Shown here piece by piece: positions 24,074 to 35,748 of a stretch of 64,000 nucleotides of DNA. Every line of letters starts with the position of its first letter. Position 1 is the first letter of the stretch. Source of the stretch: Heterostelium multicystogenum (Eukaryota > Evosea > Eumycetozoa > Acytosteliales > Acytosteliaceae); NCBI GenBank assembly GCA_003667245.1, contig RCNN01000011.1, positions 120,188-184,187 of the forward strand, read 5' to 3'. The position numbers and the translations under genes are program-made. The notes under the pieces were generated by a model. It had not been told where the DNA came from and made no database searches. It saw nothing but the letters and a program-made list of their open reading frames with translations.

Positions 24074-27000
24074 ATGGCTGTAGATTTCCAATTCTCAACC
24101 TTTGATTCAAGAAGATGGGGTTATATTCGTGGAAGATCGATTTTATATAGTTTGTTACAGTCGAGAGAGTTGACTGGCGACTTTGGTGTCAGTGGTATTC
24201 AGATTGTAAGCGGACATGTCGCTATCAGATATCAGCAGTCCCGATCATTGGTATTGTTCGATGCTGTCGTCGCCAACAAGCAGATGTCTGAGATGCAGAT
24301 CTCCAACACAGAGTCCATATTGAATTCAAAGACTTTTCTACCTCCGCCTCCAACCAATCAGCACGCTGAGCAATTTCCGCTTTTTGCATGCTCATTCAAC
24401 TCGCCCATCGTCAAATTCTACTTTGAAAAGTCGGCTAGCTTGACAACAGCAGCCACTGCAGCTGCTGTAGCTGGCAAGACAAAGGTCATTGAAAACAGTC
24501 CACTAAGACTGTTTGTATTTGAAGAGGATGCTTTGTTACACGTGTTTGAGTGGTCCGGCCTCGACTATCGCTGGAGCTATGTTACAAAGGTGTATCTTCC
24601 ATCGATCTCGCTGACGGAGCCATCTGCAACTCCTCAGCTTGCCTACAACGGACAGCACGGTCAGCTTGTCCACTCATCGATATTTTCAACCAGTCAGGGT
24701 ATCCAGGTGCTCTGGATGATGGCAAACTCAACTTCACTTCAAATGAGACAGTTCAACTTTGACAACAAGGCTGCCTCCACTGCTTCGCCAACTGCTGGCA
24801 ACAAGAAAGAAAGTAACAGTAGCAATATAGTAATCAAGCAATATGCTCGTGGATTAGAGGAGATCATTTGCAACAATCTGAAGGTATCGCAGACTGAGAA
24901 CTATGAAATCAAAAGGGAGTGGCTTGAAGCAATCAACAACAATGGACAAGTAAATTCTCGCATTCTCACAAGTAAGCTTGGCATTTGGTTTGTCACCAAA
25001 TCATTCATCTTGCTCTATTCGATTCGCAGTCGTTTATGGTTCATTTCCTATTTCAAAGACAAAGCTCCATCCTTACAGAAACCACAACACAGTCAATACC
25101 AGCAACAGCAACAACATCTCCATTGTGATATACACGATGCCAACAATGATGATGGACAACAGCAGCCCAACCAAACCAATGCACAACAACCACAGCCAAA
25201 TAGCAGTTTTAGCAAAAATCAAATCATTGTCGATGTTTTGGACGTATGTGTGCATCCTCAAACACAAGAGCTGATTGTTTTGGAGAAATCAGGCAAGGTA
25301 TTCACATGTGACGAAGGAGATCGTGAGACTTTGAGATTGACATTGTTGGCAAAGCTTGATCCATGGCAGTCGATTGGTGCCGACGACAAGGGTATCAGAC
25401 TGACTCTTCACCAGAGTGCGTTGGTCGTCATCAATGGTGCAAACACTAGCTTCTTTGATTTGAAGTGTGGAAAGCTTCTCACCACACTCAAAGCACCATT
25501 TGATTTGAATCATGTAAAACTTGGTGGAATCTGGGAGCAAACACCGATTGGAATAGTATGGGGAACAGGTATATGGGCTCGCCAAGAAGGTCTTTGGGAA
25601 ATTAAAGCTGGTCCACCACTCCAGCTCATTGAAAATCACCTCGTCAAACACAAGATTGTACACAGCCAACAGAGTGGCAGCACAGGCCCGACTTCGAACC
25701 TGATGGGCATCAGCAATACTTCGAGAAACCAAAGTATAGGATGTGCACCAACAACTTGTCGTCAATGGGACATGAATAGACTTGAAGCTAAATACTTACT
25801 GGATATGGCACTTTCTGAGCAAGATGAAGAAATGAAAATACAGATTTGTCGTGCACTCATTCCTAAGCTGGAGAACCCTTCTTTGGTCATCGTGCTGCTC
25901 TCCTCCATGCAATCAGAGTCAAGCTCCAAGTTCATTCAGGAAGAGCTTGCCAGCTTCTTAGATGCCTACAACTACCAACACACAGGCAACAGCAATTCAA
26001 TTTCTGATGAGGTTGCCCAATATCGACAGCGACAATCGCTCTACCTTCACACCCCACTCAACAGGATCATGGCACCGCTCCTCACAGACTACTATAATCT
26101 ACAGAAATCCATCAAAGAAGAACATGACAATAACCAACAGACACTATCCTCCTCAACATCAAATGTGCAGATTCCATTCATCGGAGAGGATGACCACTCC
26201 CTCGAGTCGATCGAAGATACAAAACTATTGGATTTTTCCAACGAATTTCTCGAGCTATTCAAGCGAAAGAACTCGCTTCTTCTACTAAACAAGTTTGAGC
26301 GTCTATTCGGCCTGGACCGCATCGATTTCGAGAAGTATGCCGACCTTAATGGTGAGATGGTGCCATTCCCCGCAATCAGTGATGTTCTTCTGCAGCCAGA
26401 GGAGATTCTCAAAAAGAAGACTACAAAGCCCATCACCAGTCACAACCACCATATGCTTGACAACGACCCAATGTCCAGCAACACTCACCAAATCACATAT
26501 CCAATCTATCCACTGTTTGAAACACTTTGCCAGCTGTACTATAAAGAGAAACCAGAGAGACTGATCCCATTCATTAGAATTGTATCGAATGCCGCCACTG
26601 CCCGGATGCTCGAGCAGCAGGCAAACACAACATTCACCTCGTCGGCAATGACAGCAATGGAGGTCACCAAGTTCATCCCCCAAAACGATCATTTTACACG
26701 TGCGCTCATTTCACTGCCCACTCTGATTCCAACCGATGATGCCAAAATCGAGGCCAAATTCAAGCTACTGTGCGCCATTGGGCACAAATCCAATGCACTA
26801 CGCTGGCTTCTCACTGCTGGAAAATGGGAAAGTGCAATCCAAATGGTCAGGAACAGTACCTACGACGGCAAAGAGCATTATGTATTATTTGAGGTATGTA
26901 GCAATCATGATTGGAACACTGTTTTCCCTCTTTTAAGAAATATACCAGCTAACTAATTGCCACTTGGAAATCGATCTATAGATTTTATTCAGCCACTGCA

Positions 27001-27275
27001 TCGAAAAGAAAGACAGTGTCAAACTTAAACAGTGTTGGTCGGTCATTCCAAAGAAATACTCAGTATTCAACCTATTCTCCATTTTGAAGCCAAATCAATC
27101 CACTTCGGACAAATCAGCAAGTGCAAGCAACAGTGGGTTCTACGGAGAGGCAAGCAACAGCGCCAACGGACTTCTCAACAACTCTAACAATCAAACAAGA
27201 ATCGTAGCGACTAATACCTCTGACGACTTAACCATCGACATGTTTAGATCTCAACTGTTAAAACTATTAAACTAA
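24074..27275 (+). CDS. 1,037-aa protein, probable beta-propeller plus alpha-solenoid
   Basis: Large intact gene of two exons (24074-26893 and 26982-27275, phase 0, donor GTATGT). I do not recognise it with confidence. Residues 1-470 have repeated beta-strand-like segments (LFVFEEDALLHVFEWSGLDY, ELIVLEKSGKVFTCDEG, ALVVINGANTSFFDLKCGK), as in a degenerate WD-type propeller. An Asn/Gln-rich insertion is at residues 335-385. The C-terminal half is helical (residues 565-960; ALRWLLTAGKWESAIQMV), as in vesicle-tethering or coat proteins such as HPS/BLOC-2 subunits. The sequence ends with a Ser/Asn-rich stretch and a short helix. A trafficking role is inference from fold only. Confidence 0.8.
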
Positions 27276-28326
27276 ACCAACCTAAACCAACCAAATTATC
27301 AAACAAAATCAAACAAAACATCTTGTTTAGTGTGTCGTATAACAAACAGTTGTGATTGTTGTTGATTGTTGTAAATTATTACTTGTTTAATTGATTAAGA
27401 TAGATCCTAAGTTGTGATGCCGGAATATGTTTGTATGGTTCGATGATTGTCCCACTTTCGCTCAGTCGTCTGTGACTTTCGTTGTGGCTCGCGTAGAAGA
27501 ATTCAATTCCGCTTGCGATTTTTCATTTTTTGTTAAGTCAAAATTTAAAAACACAGTTTTAAGACTGAAAAATGAATCAAGGCTGGGTGCATCCCACCAG
27601 CAACACCGTCTGAAATTGTGGTACGATGACCACAACGAAAGTTACAACTGAAAACAATAATTAATGGTTAATAGGGGAGAGTCGTGTGTAAAATGGTGAT
27701 AAAAATTTCACCAAAACAACAACATTAAAAATCAATTATTATTATTATTATTTATATTTTTATATCAGCAAAACAAATCTAAAAGTTGTCTGGTAGCTAC
27801 TACTACTACTAATAGATAGAATAGATTCGGTAGATAAGATATCTATACTTAGATTTGATTGATCAATCCAAAGTCGAAGCTAAACGTCGAAGCTAAACCA
27901 AGTAGAAAGACTAGAGTAGAGTAGAGCGCCGAAGAATCAATACTTTTAAAAGTAGTAGTTTCTTAACCAATTACAAAACAAAGATAACAAAACATCATCA
28001 TCTTTAAAGATCTTGATTATTAAACCAAAGTCTTTTACCTTACTTTACTTTACCTTTATATTCTTTCTTTGCTTTGACATTTATCTTTCTACTTTTCTAT
28101 ATATATCTTATATAATTATTATTTTACCGATATTATTTAACATTTCTTTTTTTAATTCTCTTCTCTTCTCTTTTCTTCTCTTCTCTTTCTTATTATTTAT
28201 TTATTATTATTATTATTTAGATAGATATATTATAGTATTACCAAGATTCAATAGGTAGTGTTGATTGCCTATATTTTTTTTTACATTCGGAATAGTCTTT
28301 GCTTCTGCAGAAGGTCAAATCTCGAA
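27276..28326. other. intergenic region containing a GC-richer island
   Basis: About 1 kb upstream of the K+ channel gene. Positions 27415-27650 are clearly less AT-rich than the flanks and carry the inverted repeat listed separately. The remainder is CT- and TTA-rich, with pyrimidine-rich runs (28040-28200) just before the channel gene. Confidence 0.6.
27471..27646. repeat. imperfect inverted repeat around a GC-richer island
   Basis: Left arm 27471-27487 (TGTGACTTTCGTTGTGG) pairs with right arm 27630-27646 (CCACAACGAAAGTTACA) at 16 of 17 positions. The 142-nt interior has mixed composition and an ORF of 74 codons (27427-27651, beginning MFVWFDDCPTFAQ) spans the whole element. It may be a structured non-coding RNA, a small mobile remnant, or a real small gene. 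No family was recognised. Confidence 0.5.
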
Positions 28327-31300
28327 ATGACCGAACCACTAGGTCCATCATTGATATGGAACAATGTCTTGAAGTTGGGAATCACACTTCTGGCATTCCT
28401 CTTTATCATGTCTCTGATCATTGTCGTGCTCCGTATTTTCAAACGACGTGATGCCACTCGAAAGAAACTCAAAGTGTCTCTCCGTGCCAAGGCAGAGATC
28501 TACTTGGCATACACACACATCGGTGAATTCATCGAGTTTGCACAGGTCTTCTTTTCTCTCTTTTCCGTTGGCCTCTTCATCTATGGTACCTACATAGAGG
28601 ATCCAAAGAATTGGTACATAGGAATTGAAGTATCACTCATGGTATTTTTTTCTCTGCATTGGGTTCTAGATTTCTTTATCACCAAAGACAAGTAAATATT
28701 GACCAATCCAATTTTAGTCTCCAGAAAACTAACATAAAGCTTACCTTACCAACCAACCAACAACAATACAGGTTAAGATACTTATTTTCATTCTTCTCAT
28801 TGGTGGATTTAATTACCATATTCCCACTGCTCATCGATATTGCAGAAGGTCATCTCCATCAAATTCTTCAGTCGTTCCAGTTCTTGCGTGTATTGCGTGT
28901 CCTGCGTATATTGAGATTGTCAAGAGTGTTGCATTACTTCAAGAATGAGGTTACTAAATATACTTTTAAGGCATTCATCGTTGTCTTTACATTTATTATA
29001 GTGTTGGCAGGATTCTATATGAATATCGAAAGTAAATAGACATTAGAAAATACATACAGGAAGGATCATTAACCACCAAGTAATAATATTATAGGAAATC
29101 CAAGTTCTACTCCAAGTGGAGCTCCATTAAAGTTCCATCAGACTATCTACTTTTTGGTTGTGACATTGGCAACAGTAGGATATGGTGATATCTATCCATC
29201 GACTGCTCTTGGTCAAGTCACCATTACACTTGCATTATCGATTGGTGCTGGTGTTTTGATTCCATACCATGTCTCAAAACTTATGGAGAAATTACAGCAA
29301 GATTCACGTATGTAAAGCAATCGGAACAATCAATCTTATGGCACAAGCTAATTAGCTTTTTATTATAGCATTCTTAAGAAACTTATCATCAACAGGAGTT
29401 ACAGGACATGTATTCTATTGTGGTGAATTCTCTTTCTCTCATTTTATGGATTTCCTTTCAGAGTTTTACCATGAGCGTCATGGGCGTTTGAAGAAAGAGG
29501 TGGTTTTGTTGTGTCCAAATCCACCTGACGACAAGTTGAAATCATTGCTTTTACATCCTTTCTATAAGAAACGTATTATCTACTTGCAAGGTTCACCTCT
29601 TTTCGAACAGGATCTCGAGAGAACAAAGTTGATGAAGGCAGATGCATGCTTCATTGCTATACCACCCTCTTGGAACCGTGGTGATACAGATAACGTATTG
29701 TGCTCCTATGCTGTGAAATCAATGAACAAGAATCTCAATGTTTTCTCAAATCTCGTCACTTCCAAAAACAAAAACAAAGCACCATTCCTCAAGGGTACAA
29801 TCTGTATGGAAGAATTCAGAGGTGCCATTCTCGCTCAATCCATCATTTGTCCAGGTTACAACGTATTCTTCTCCAATCTCTTTACCTCAAGAAACATTCC
29901 CAATATTGTTCAAGTCAAATGGTTAACTGAATATTGTATGTAATAATGCCATCTTCTTTCGTTAAGATTTTAATTAACATTTCTTATCTTATTAGATTAT
30001 GGATGTAACAATTCAATTTCTATTTTGAAGGTACCAGATTTCTTGGTTGGAGAAACACTTACAGATGTCATTTTATCAATGTACTATGGAAATGGTAGTT
30101 TGTTGATTGGATTATTCATACCAAATGAAAAAGATCATGGTCGTGGTAAATTCTATCTTAATCCATCGGGATCCACAGTCATTGCCAAATGCATGAGTAT
30201 GGCAGTTATCTCACATACATTCTTAAAGTCAACAACTTCCAAAGATACTGTAAATGAATCATCAGACCACCGAAACACTCTAACCTACAAGATTTCTAGA
30301 TTCTTTAACAAATTGAGTGTCGCAGATTTGGACCTATTGAATACTCACGAGCAGCATATCCAACAAGAAAGCCAGTATCAGGTCATCAATGAATCATTGT
30401 CCACTTTTATTAGAGGTAGCACAAAGGGAGTCACTCCACAAACCAAGCAGCGTTATACCACCAATCCTAGCACACAATTTAAGAAACCAATAGCCGAGCT
30501 TGGGGAGGAAGAATTATTTGAATTGAAAGAGGAAGTAGAAGAATTCACTCAGAAGGATCTTGTAAAGAATCTCTGTCTTACTGAATATGGTGGTGACTGG
30601 ATTGCTTTGCTCTCGGATGTTTCTCAGCAAAAGACTAATGATCCAAAGATAGACAAAATCCAAGAGAGAATTAAATTCATTATTGACAAGCATTCTCTAC
30701 TCACCTTTACTCTGCATGGTAAATACAATCAAACCAAGGACGGTGCTAGAGAGATGAAAAAACACATGTTGATTGTCACCAAATCATTGAGAGGACTCGA
30801 GCTGCTCCTCCACCATATTAGACTACCATATGTTACCTCTATCAAAGCATCTAACTCATACAGTGGTAGAGTTCAGCCCATTGTCGTACTCTACAAGGAA
30901 GAGCCAGAGGACGAGTCCTGGTATGATCTAGTAAAGACTCTCCCACTCATCGCTTTCATTAAGGGATCGGCATCGAACCACAACGATCTCAATAAGTGTA
31001 GTGCCAGAAGTGCAGAAACCATTATCATTACTTCAAACCCATACGATCAGTGCGATACTACACAAATCGATTCATTCACTTTGATGTCTTACGTTGACAT
31101 TGTCAAGGTAAACACCACAGCCAAGATTATCACTGAGCTAATCCACGAACCAAACATTCGTTTCCTTGAAAAGAACATGAAGAACTTGGGTGGATCCAAA
31201 CTCCAATCATATTTACAGGCCAACAAGAATCGTGATAAGCCCGAGTTCTTCTATACTCCACACTATGCAAGTGGACGTGTCAACACCTATACTGTCCTAG

Positions 31301-31719
31301 ACAGTCTTATGGTACAGGCACACTACAACGATGACATCACAACCATTGCCAAAGAACTGGCATTTGGAGTCAATGGACTCTATCAAAATCACCAAAGTCT
31401 CGGACTCAGCAATCAGCTTACCAATGAAGACTCCAAAATGTTTCTCCAGAATGCTCAAAATTCCCTCGATGTACCACGGAAGAACCTATGGTGAGCTCAT
31501 GAAAAACTTTTTACAACAAAAGAACATCCTGGTGGTCGGATTATTCAGATCCAAAGATCCACAAGGTGCACCACTCCCCTATATATTTACTTGTCCACAT
31601 CCAATTACAATTTTACATGAAAAATGATAAAGTATTTGTATTCTCAAGTAAGTTAATAATAATCTAAATTCATCAATTTATTAACCAAAATATTTCATTA
31701 TTTAGATGTACCATTATAA
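28327..31719 (+). CDS. Slo-type potassium channel with S0 segment and RCK domain
   Basis: Voltage-sensing K+ channel of the BK/Slo family, about 1,000 aa in the plasma membrane or an organelle membrane. Exons: 28327-28691, 28772-29031, 29095-29307, 29369-29935, 29996-31647 and 31706-31719, all in phase. An extra N-terminal TM (LKLGITLLAFLFIMSLIIVV) resembles S0 of Slo1. S4 is RVLRVLRILRLSRVL, the selectivity filter TLATVGYGD. The cytosolic region starts like RCK1 (GHVFYCGEFS, HERHGRLKKEVVLLCPN) and a second RCK-like region follows (HMLIVTKSLRGLELLLHHI). Two one-base breaks occur, near 31481 and 31622 (A run). I see no Ca-bowl of consecutive Asp residues, so Ca gating is unproven. Confidence 0.92.
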
Positions 31720-31904
31720 TCAATGAAATAACAACTAATAGTCAGAAATAACAACAACATAACAACTTTTGAGAATTGGCAGATCATCAGTTTCACAATT
31801 CTTTTTTCTTACGACCAAACCTATTACTTAGATCAATAAATTTAGGTTTCAAATTCTTATTAACATTCTAACAAACTACTTGTATTTATTATTATTACTA
31901 TCAT

Positions 31905-33048
31905 TTATTCATCAAAGTAAAGAGTTGATGATTTTGTAAAACCAGGCTTCTTTGAGTTAGTATTGTTTGAAACATTAGATTTTTGTTTTGGCTTTTCATC
32001 TTCACTGCTGCTATCGCTATCACTATCACTTTCTTCTTTCTTTTTCTCAATAACTCCTCTCTTTTCTTGATTTGGTCTATAACCTAGGATAGCTCGTAAA
32101 TCCTCTTCACTGTAGTTGGCAACTGATTTAGCTTTAATTAATTTATGATATCTATTCAAGTTTATCATGTTAGCTATAATGATACTAAATAACATTGATC
32201 ATACTTTACCTTGTTTGTGCAACCCAAGTATTGACTTTCTTTTTTGGTGGCTCCTCCTCGCTGCTGCTGCTACTGCTACTGCTGCTATCACTGTCACTTT
32301 CACTGCTACTACTTTCACTTTCAGAGTCGGAACTGCTACTCACACTACTGCTATCGCTCTCACTTTCACTGCTACTTGAATCGGAGTCTGATGAGCTGCT
32401 ATCACTTTCGCTGCTTTTTTACTGTCTGAAGTTTTCTTTTTCTTTATTTCTTTCTCACTTTCACTGCTGCTGGAATCTGAGTCCGAATCAGACTCTGATG
32501 AGCTACTGGAACTGCTACTTGAGCTGCTGGAGCTGCTATCACTCTCACTCTTTTTTTCACTCTCACTCTCACTCTCGCTGCTAGAATCAGAGTCTGAATC
32601 ACTCTCTTTGTCTCTCTTATTCTCACTATCTGATATTTCTAACTTTTCTTCGGTTGATGATTTGACAAATATTGATTGTCTGTTCTTCTTTGCTATTCTC
32701 TCTGTTTCGTCATCAGACTCGTCACTCTTGTCTTTTGAGGTCTTTCTCTTTTTTTGATTTCTTGTCTTTCTTTTCTGATGCTTTTGCTTCTTGTTTCTCT
32801 CTGTTAAGACGCTCTAGAATGTTGTCGAAATCTTCGTTGGTTCTCTCCCAGTTTCTGGTATAAGAGATACCGACTTCTCTACCGATTCCTCTGTTGTCAG
32901 CTTTCTTCTTTACTTTAATGTTTTCAACATTTCCTTCTTCGTTAGCACCCAAACCTTTGCCAGACCAACCCATCTTGAGCATCATCTTTACAGCAGCAGA
33001 GGCAGTAGATCGTTCACCTACATGAGCACCTGAATTTACACCATCCAT
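31905..33048 (-). CDS. G-patch protein, PinX1/Gno1-like
   Basis: N-terminus is a G-patch (KMMLKMGWSGKGLGANEEG, residues about 21-39) followed by IKVKKKADNRGIGRE and NWERTNEDFDNILERLNRE, the arrangement of PinX1/Gno1, nucleolar factors for rRNA maturation that stimulate the Prp43 helicase. The middle (about 32200-32720) is extremely Ser/Asp/Glu/Lys-rich, and the C-terminal exon (32180-31905) has KLIKAKSVANYSEEDLRAIL and another acidic Ser run. Frame changes in the low-complexity middle are probable; the intron near 32183-32205 separates the last exon. The plus-strand Leu/Ser-rich ORFs here are shadows of the Ser tracts. Family assignment relies on the G-patch context. Confidence 0.75.
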
Positions 33049-33295
33049 CTTTCAAGAGCTCTACTATATCAATCAATATAAATATAAACAAACAGTGAAA
33101 AATAGTTTATGAATATAAATTAAAAATATAAAATTGTAAAAAAAAAAAACGAACGAATCTTTGGGACTTTTTTTTTAAAAATAAATTAAATTATTAATAT
33201 TTATGAAGGTGGTGTACAAGTTTATTGTATTTTTATTCATTTAATAGTAATAGAATAATTATTATTGTAGTCTTACTACTATTTTATATTATAGT

Positions 33296-35748
33296 TTACT
33301 CTTGTTCACCAACTTCCTCCAACTCATCTTTATCTTTTAAATCATCATATATTGGTTGTCCATCATGGAATGGTTCGATATCTTCATCACCTCCAAATGG
33401 ATCACCTTCGAAATTACTACCTTGGTAGTATGCGGAGTTATTTTGTTGATTATTGCTTGATCTTTGATTGGGATGATTGTTGTTGTTGTTGGATGATGGT
33501 CTGTGCGAATTGCTAGAGTTTGATCCAGACGTTGTCGAAGTTGATGAGCCAGATCTCTTTTTGTTTTTAATATTTTGAAGCATTGAAGCCCTCAGCTTTT
33601 GAATTTCATAGTCCCAAGCGTCCTGCTCAGGTTTTAATGGTACACGATACTGCAGTTCTTCAGACGAAATTGCCTCGGCAATAGACTCCATAGTATCCAT
33701 TACGATGGAGATATAGTTGGCCTTGAATTTATCAGCACGCACCATATGATATTTCCATTTACCGGTGTTTGGTTGGAAAGAGCACTCCACAATAACTGTA
33801 TTTGGGTCTCTAGCCCTCTTAAAGTCGATTTGTAGACTTTCGATATCTTCTTGAGAGAAGTTCAAAGAGCGAATCTCAACGTCAATATTACCATTTCCAA
33901 TGCAAGTGAGAAACCATCCTTTTTGTCCTTTGTCCATAATCTTAAAATCGATTGTCCATTTATCCAAGTATTTCCATTTAAATAGATCGCTTTGTGTGTA
34001 AGGTATGTATGGTTTGTTAGGCGTAAAAATAATTCCATCTGTATTGTGTTCTCTCTTGTGGTCAATGTATTGTCTATCATCTCCTCTCCTACAAAGGAAT
34101 CAGATTAATATTCATTTCCTATATATAACTACTGATCAACCTACTGTTTAATCGATTTAAATACACTATCGATTTGAGTTTTGTTAAAGAAGTTCTTTCC
34201 CCAAATCAAAAATGGTAGTGGAGTTGGTTGATTCTGATTTTCGACTTTGTGCATGAATGGACCTGTAATTGAATTTCTGATTGCTTCCAGACGACCAGAT
34301 AGATTCTTTTCAGCAACACATATTCCACGATGAGCTAGCAAATCAAATACTAAAAATATTGGCTTCTTTGTTCGAAGTTGTCTAATCATTTCACCATCCA
34401 ACAATGTATCGTTTCCATAAATTTCCAATAGTTTACTGTATATAGCAAAATGTTAATTATCAGAAAAACTAGAAGTTTGACAGATACTAACTGATATTTA
34501 ACACTATAGAAATCGAATTTTCTGTCTATTAGGTATATATTGTCTTTTGATATCAGCAGTAGATATCTGACACCATCAGTCTTTTCGGAAACATAGTAGT
34601 CATTGGTTTGTACATGGGTAAAGTGTTTCTTTCCAAAATTGATGGGCATTGAACCTGGAAAAGTATCCTGTTTGTTTTCGTTTGATCCAGGCATATATTG
34701 GAATAAAGTTTTCTAAATATACAATGAAAGGTCAATATAATTATCCTGGCTCACCATGAATCACTATGACTCACTTTTAATTCCATAACCTCCTGAAAAT
34801 TGCTAACTTTTTCCATTTCAATATCAGGGAAAGAAAGAGTCTGTTGTTTGGGTTGTATCATTGATATCAAACTTTTGGCCTATATAGCAACTGATTGTAA
34901 GTAATCGATTCTTTTCTTTAACAAGGTGGTTAGATAATGATCCTTACTTCGTTTAAAAATCTATTGAGGAGTCCCTTTAAATTATCGACACTTGTACATT
35001 CTACAATTGCTTGAGGCAGTAGCTCCACTTCCACCTCTAAACTGGATTGCTGTGCCTCAACACCAGGTGTATAGCTTACAACTTGTGTCAGATCGATCTT
35101 CCACTGTTTATCATTAAATGTATAACGAGTCTTGAAACGTCGTGGTTGGTTTCCCTCTGGTAGATTTATGGGGACTGGAAGTTGCTGTTCGATCGACACT
35201 GATATTCTAATGTCATAGATCAGGTTGGTTGGCAAGTTAAACAGATTCTTATCACTCTTTGTCTCTTTTCTTAGAACCTTTTGGGTATCTTCGCAAAAGA
35301 CGATACGATAGTCATCAAAGAGATGATCGGTCTCTGTTATTTTTGTTGGTGCATGGCCATATCTCGAACACATTGCGCCATAGAGGGTATTGAAATCCTC
35401 CTGAATGACACCCGATTTGAAATCGGTTGTCAATCTTCCAATTCTAGCTTCAACCTCCAAGTTTTTGACATCATTATCCTTTGTTAAATCGATAATCTTC
35501 TTGATGACTGCTTCAGATGAGAATGTAGATCTTGCTGTTTTTTCTATTGGTCATCAAGTAATAACAATGTAAATAAACACAATGATCATTGACTGTCTCT
35601 GATATTGATGATAATGTTACCCTTGTGAAGTAGCTTCTTTAGTTTTGTGCATATCACCTATTATAGAATCAAAAGGATCGAAGTCATCGTTTCTTCGTTT
35701 CTTTCTATTGTCACTTTCATCGACACCATTATATTTCTTGTATGACAT
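33296..35748 (-). CDS. bifunctional mRNA capping enzyme (tunnel-type RNA triphosphatase + guanylyltransferase)
   Basis: N-terminal metal-dependent RNA triphosphatase: LEVEARIGR near 35455 and SLEVEVELL near 35030 are the two Glu-rich metal-binding strands of Cet1-type enzymes. Then the guanylyltransferase: SEKTDGVRYL near 34590 (catalytic Lys, KxDG motif I), LLDGEMI near 34405 (motif III), NTDGIIFTP near 34020 (motif IV) and FKWKYLDKWTIDF (motif V). The C-terminus is Ser/Asn-rich and acidic. Introns joining 34947-34880, about 34774-34714, about 34489-34433 and about 34145-34088 keep one frame through both halves, so a single polypeptide is predicted. The first exon (35748-35621) is one base out of phase with the next at an A run. 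It caps nascent Pol II transcripts in the nucleus. Confidence 0.9.

Noticed and set aside
32167..32584. plus-strand Leu/Ser-rich ORFs
   Set aside because: They are the complement of the Ser/Asp-rich tracts of the minus-strand G-patch gene.
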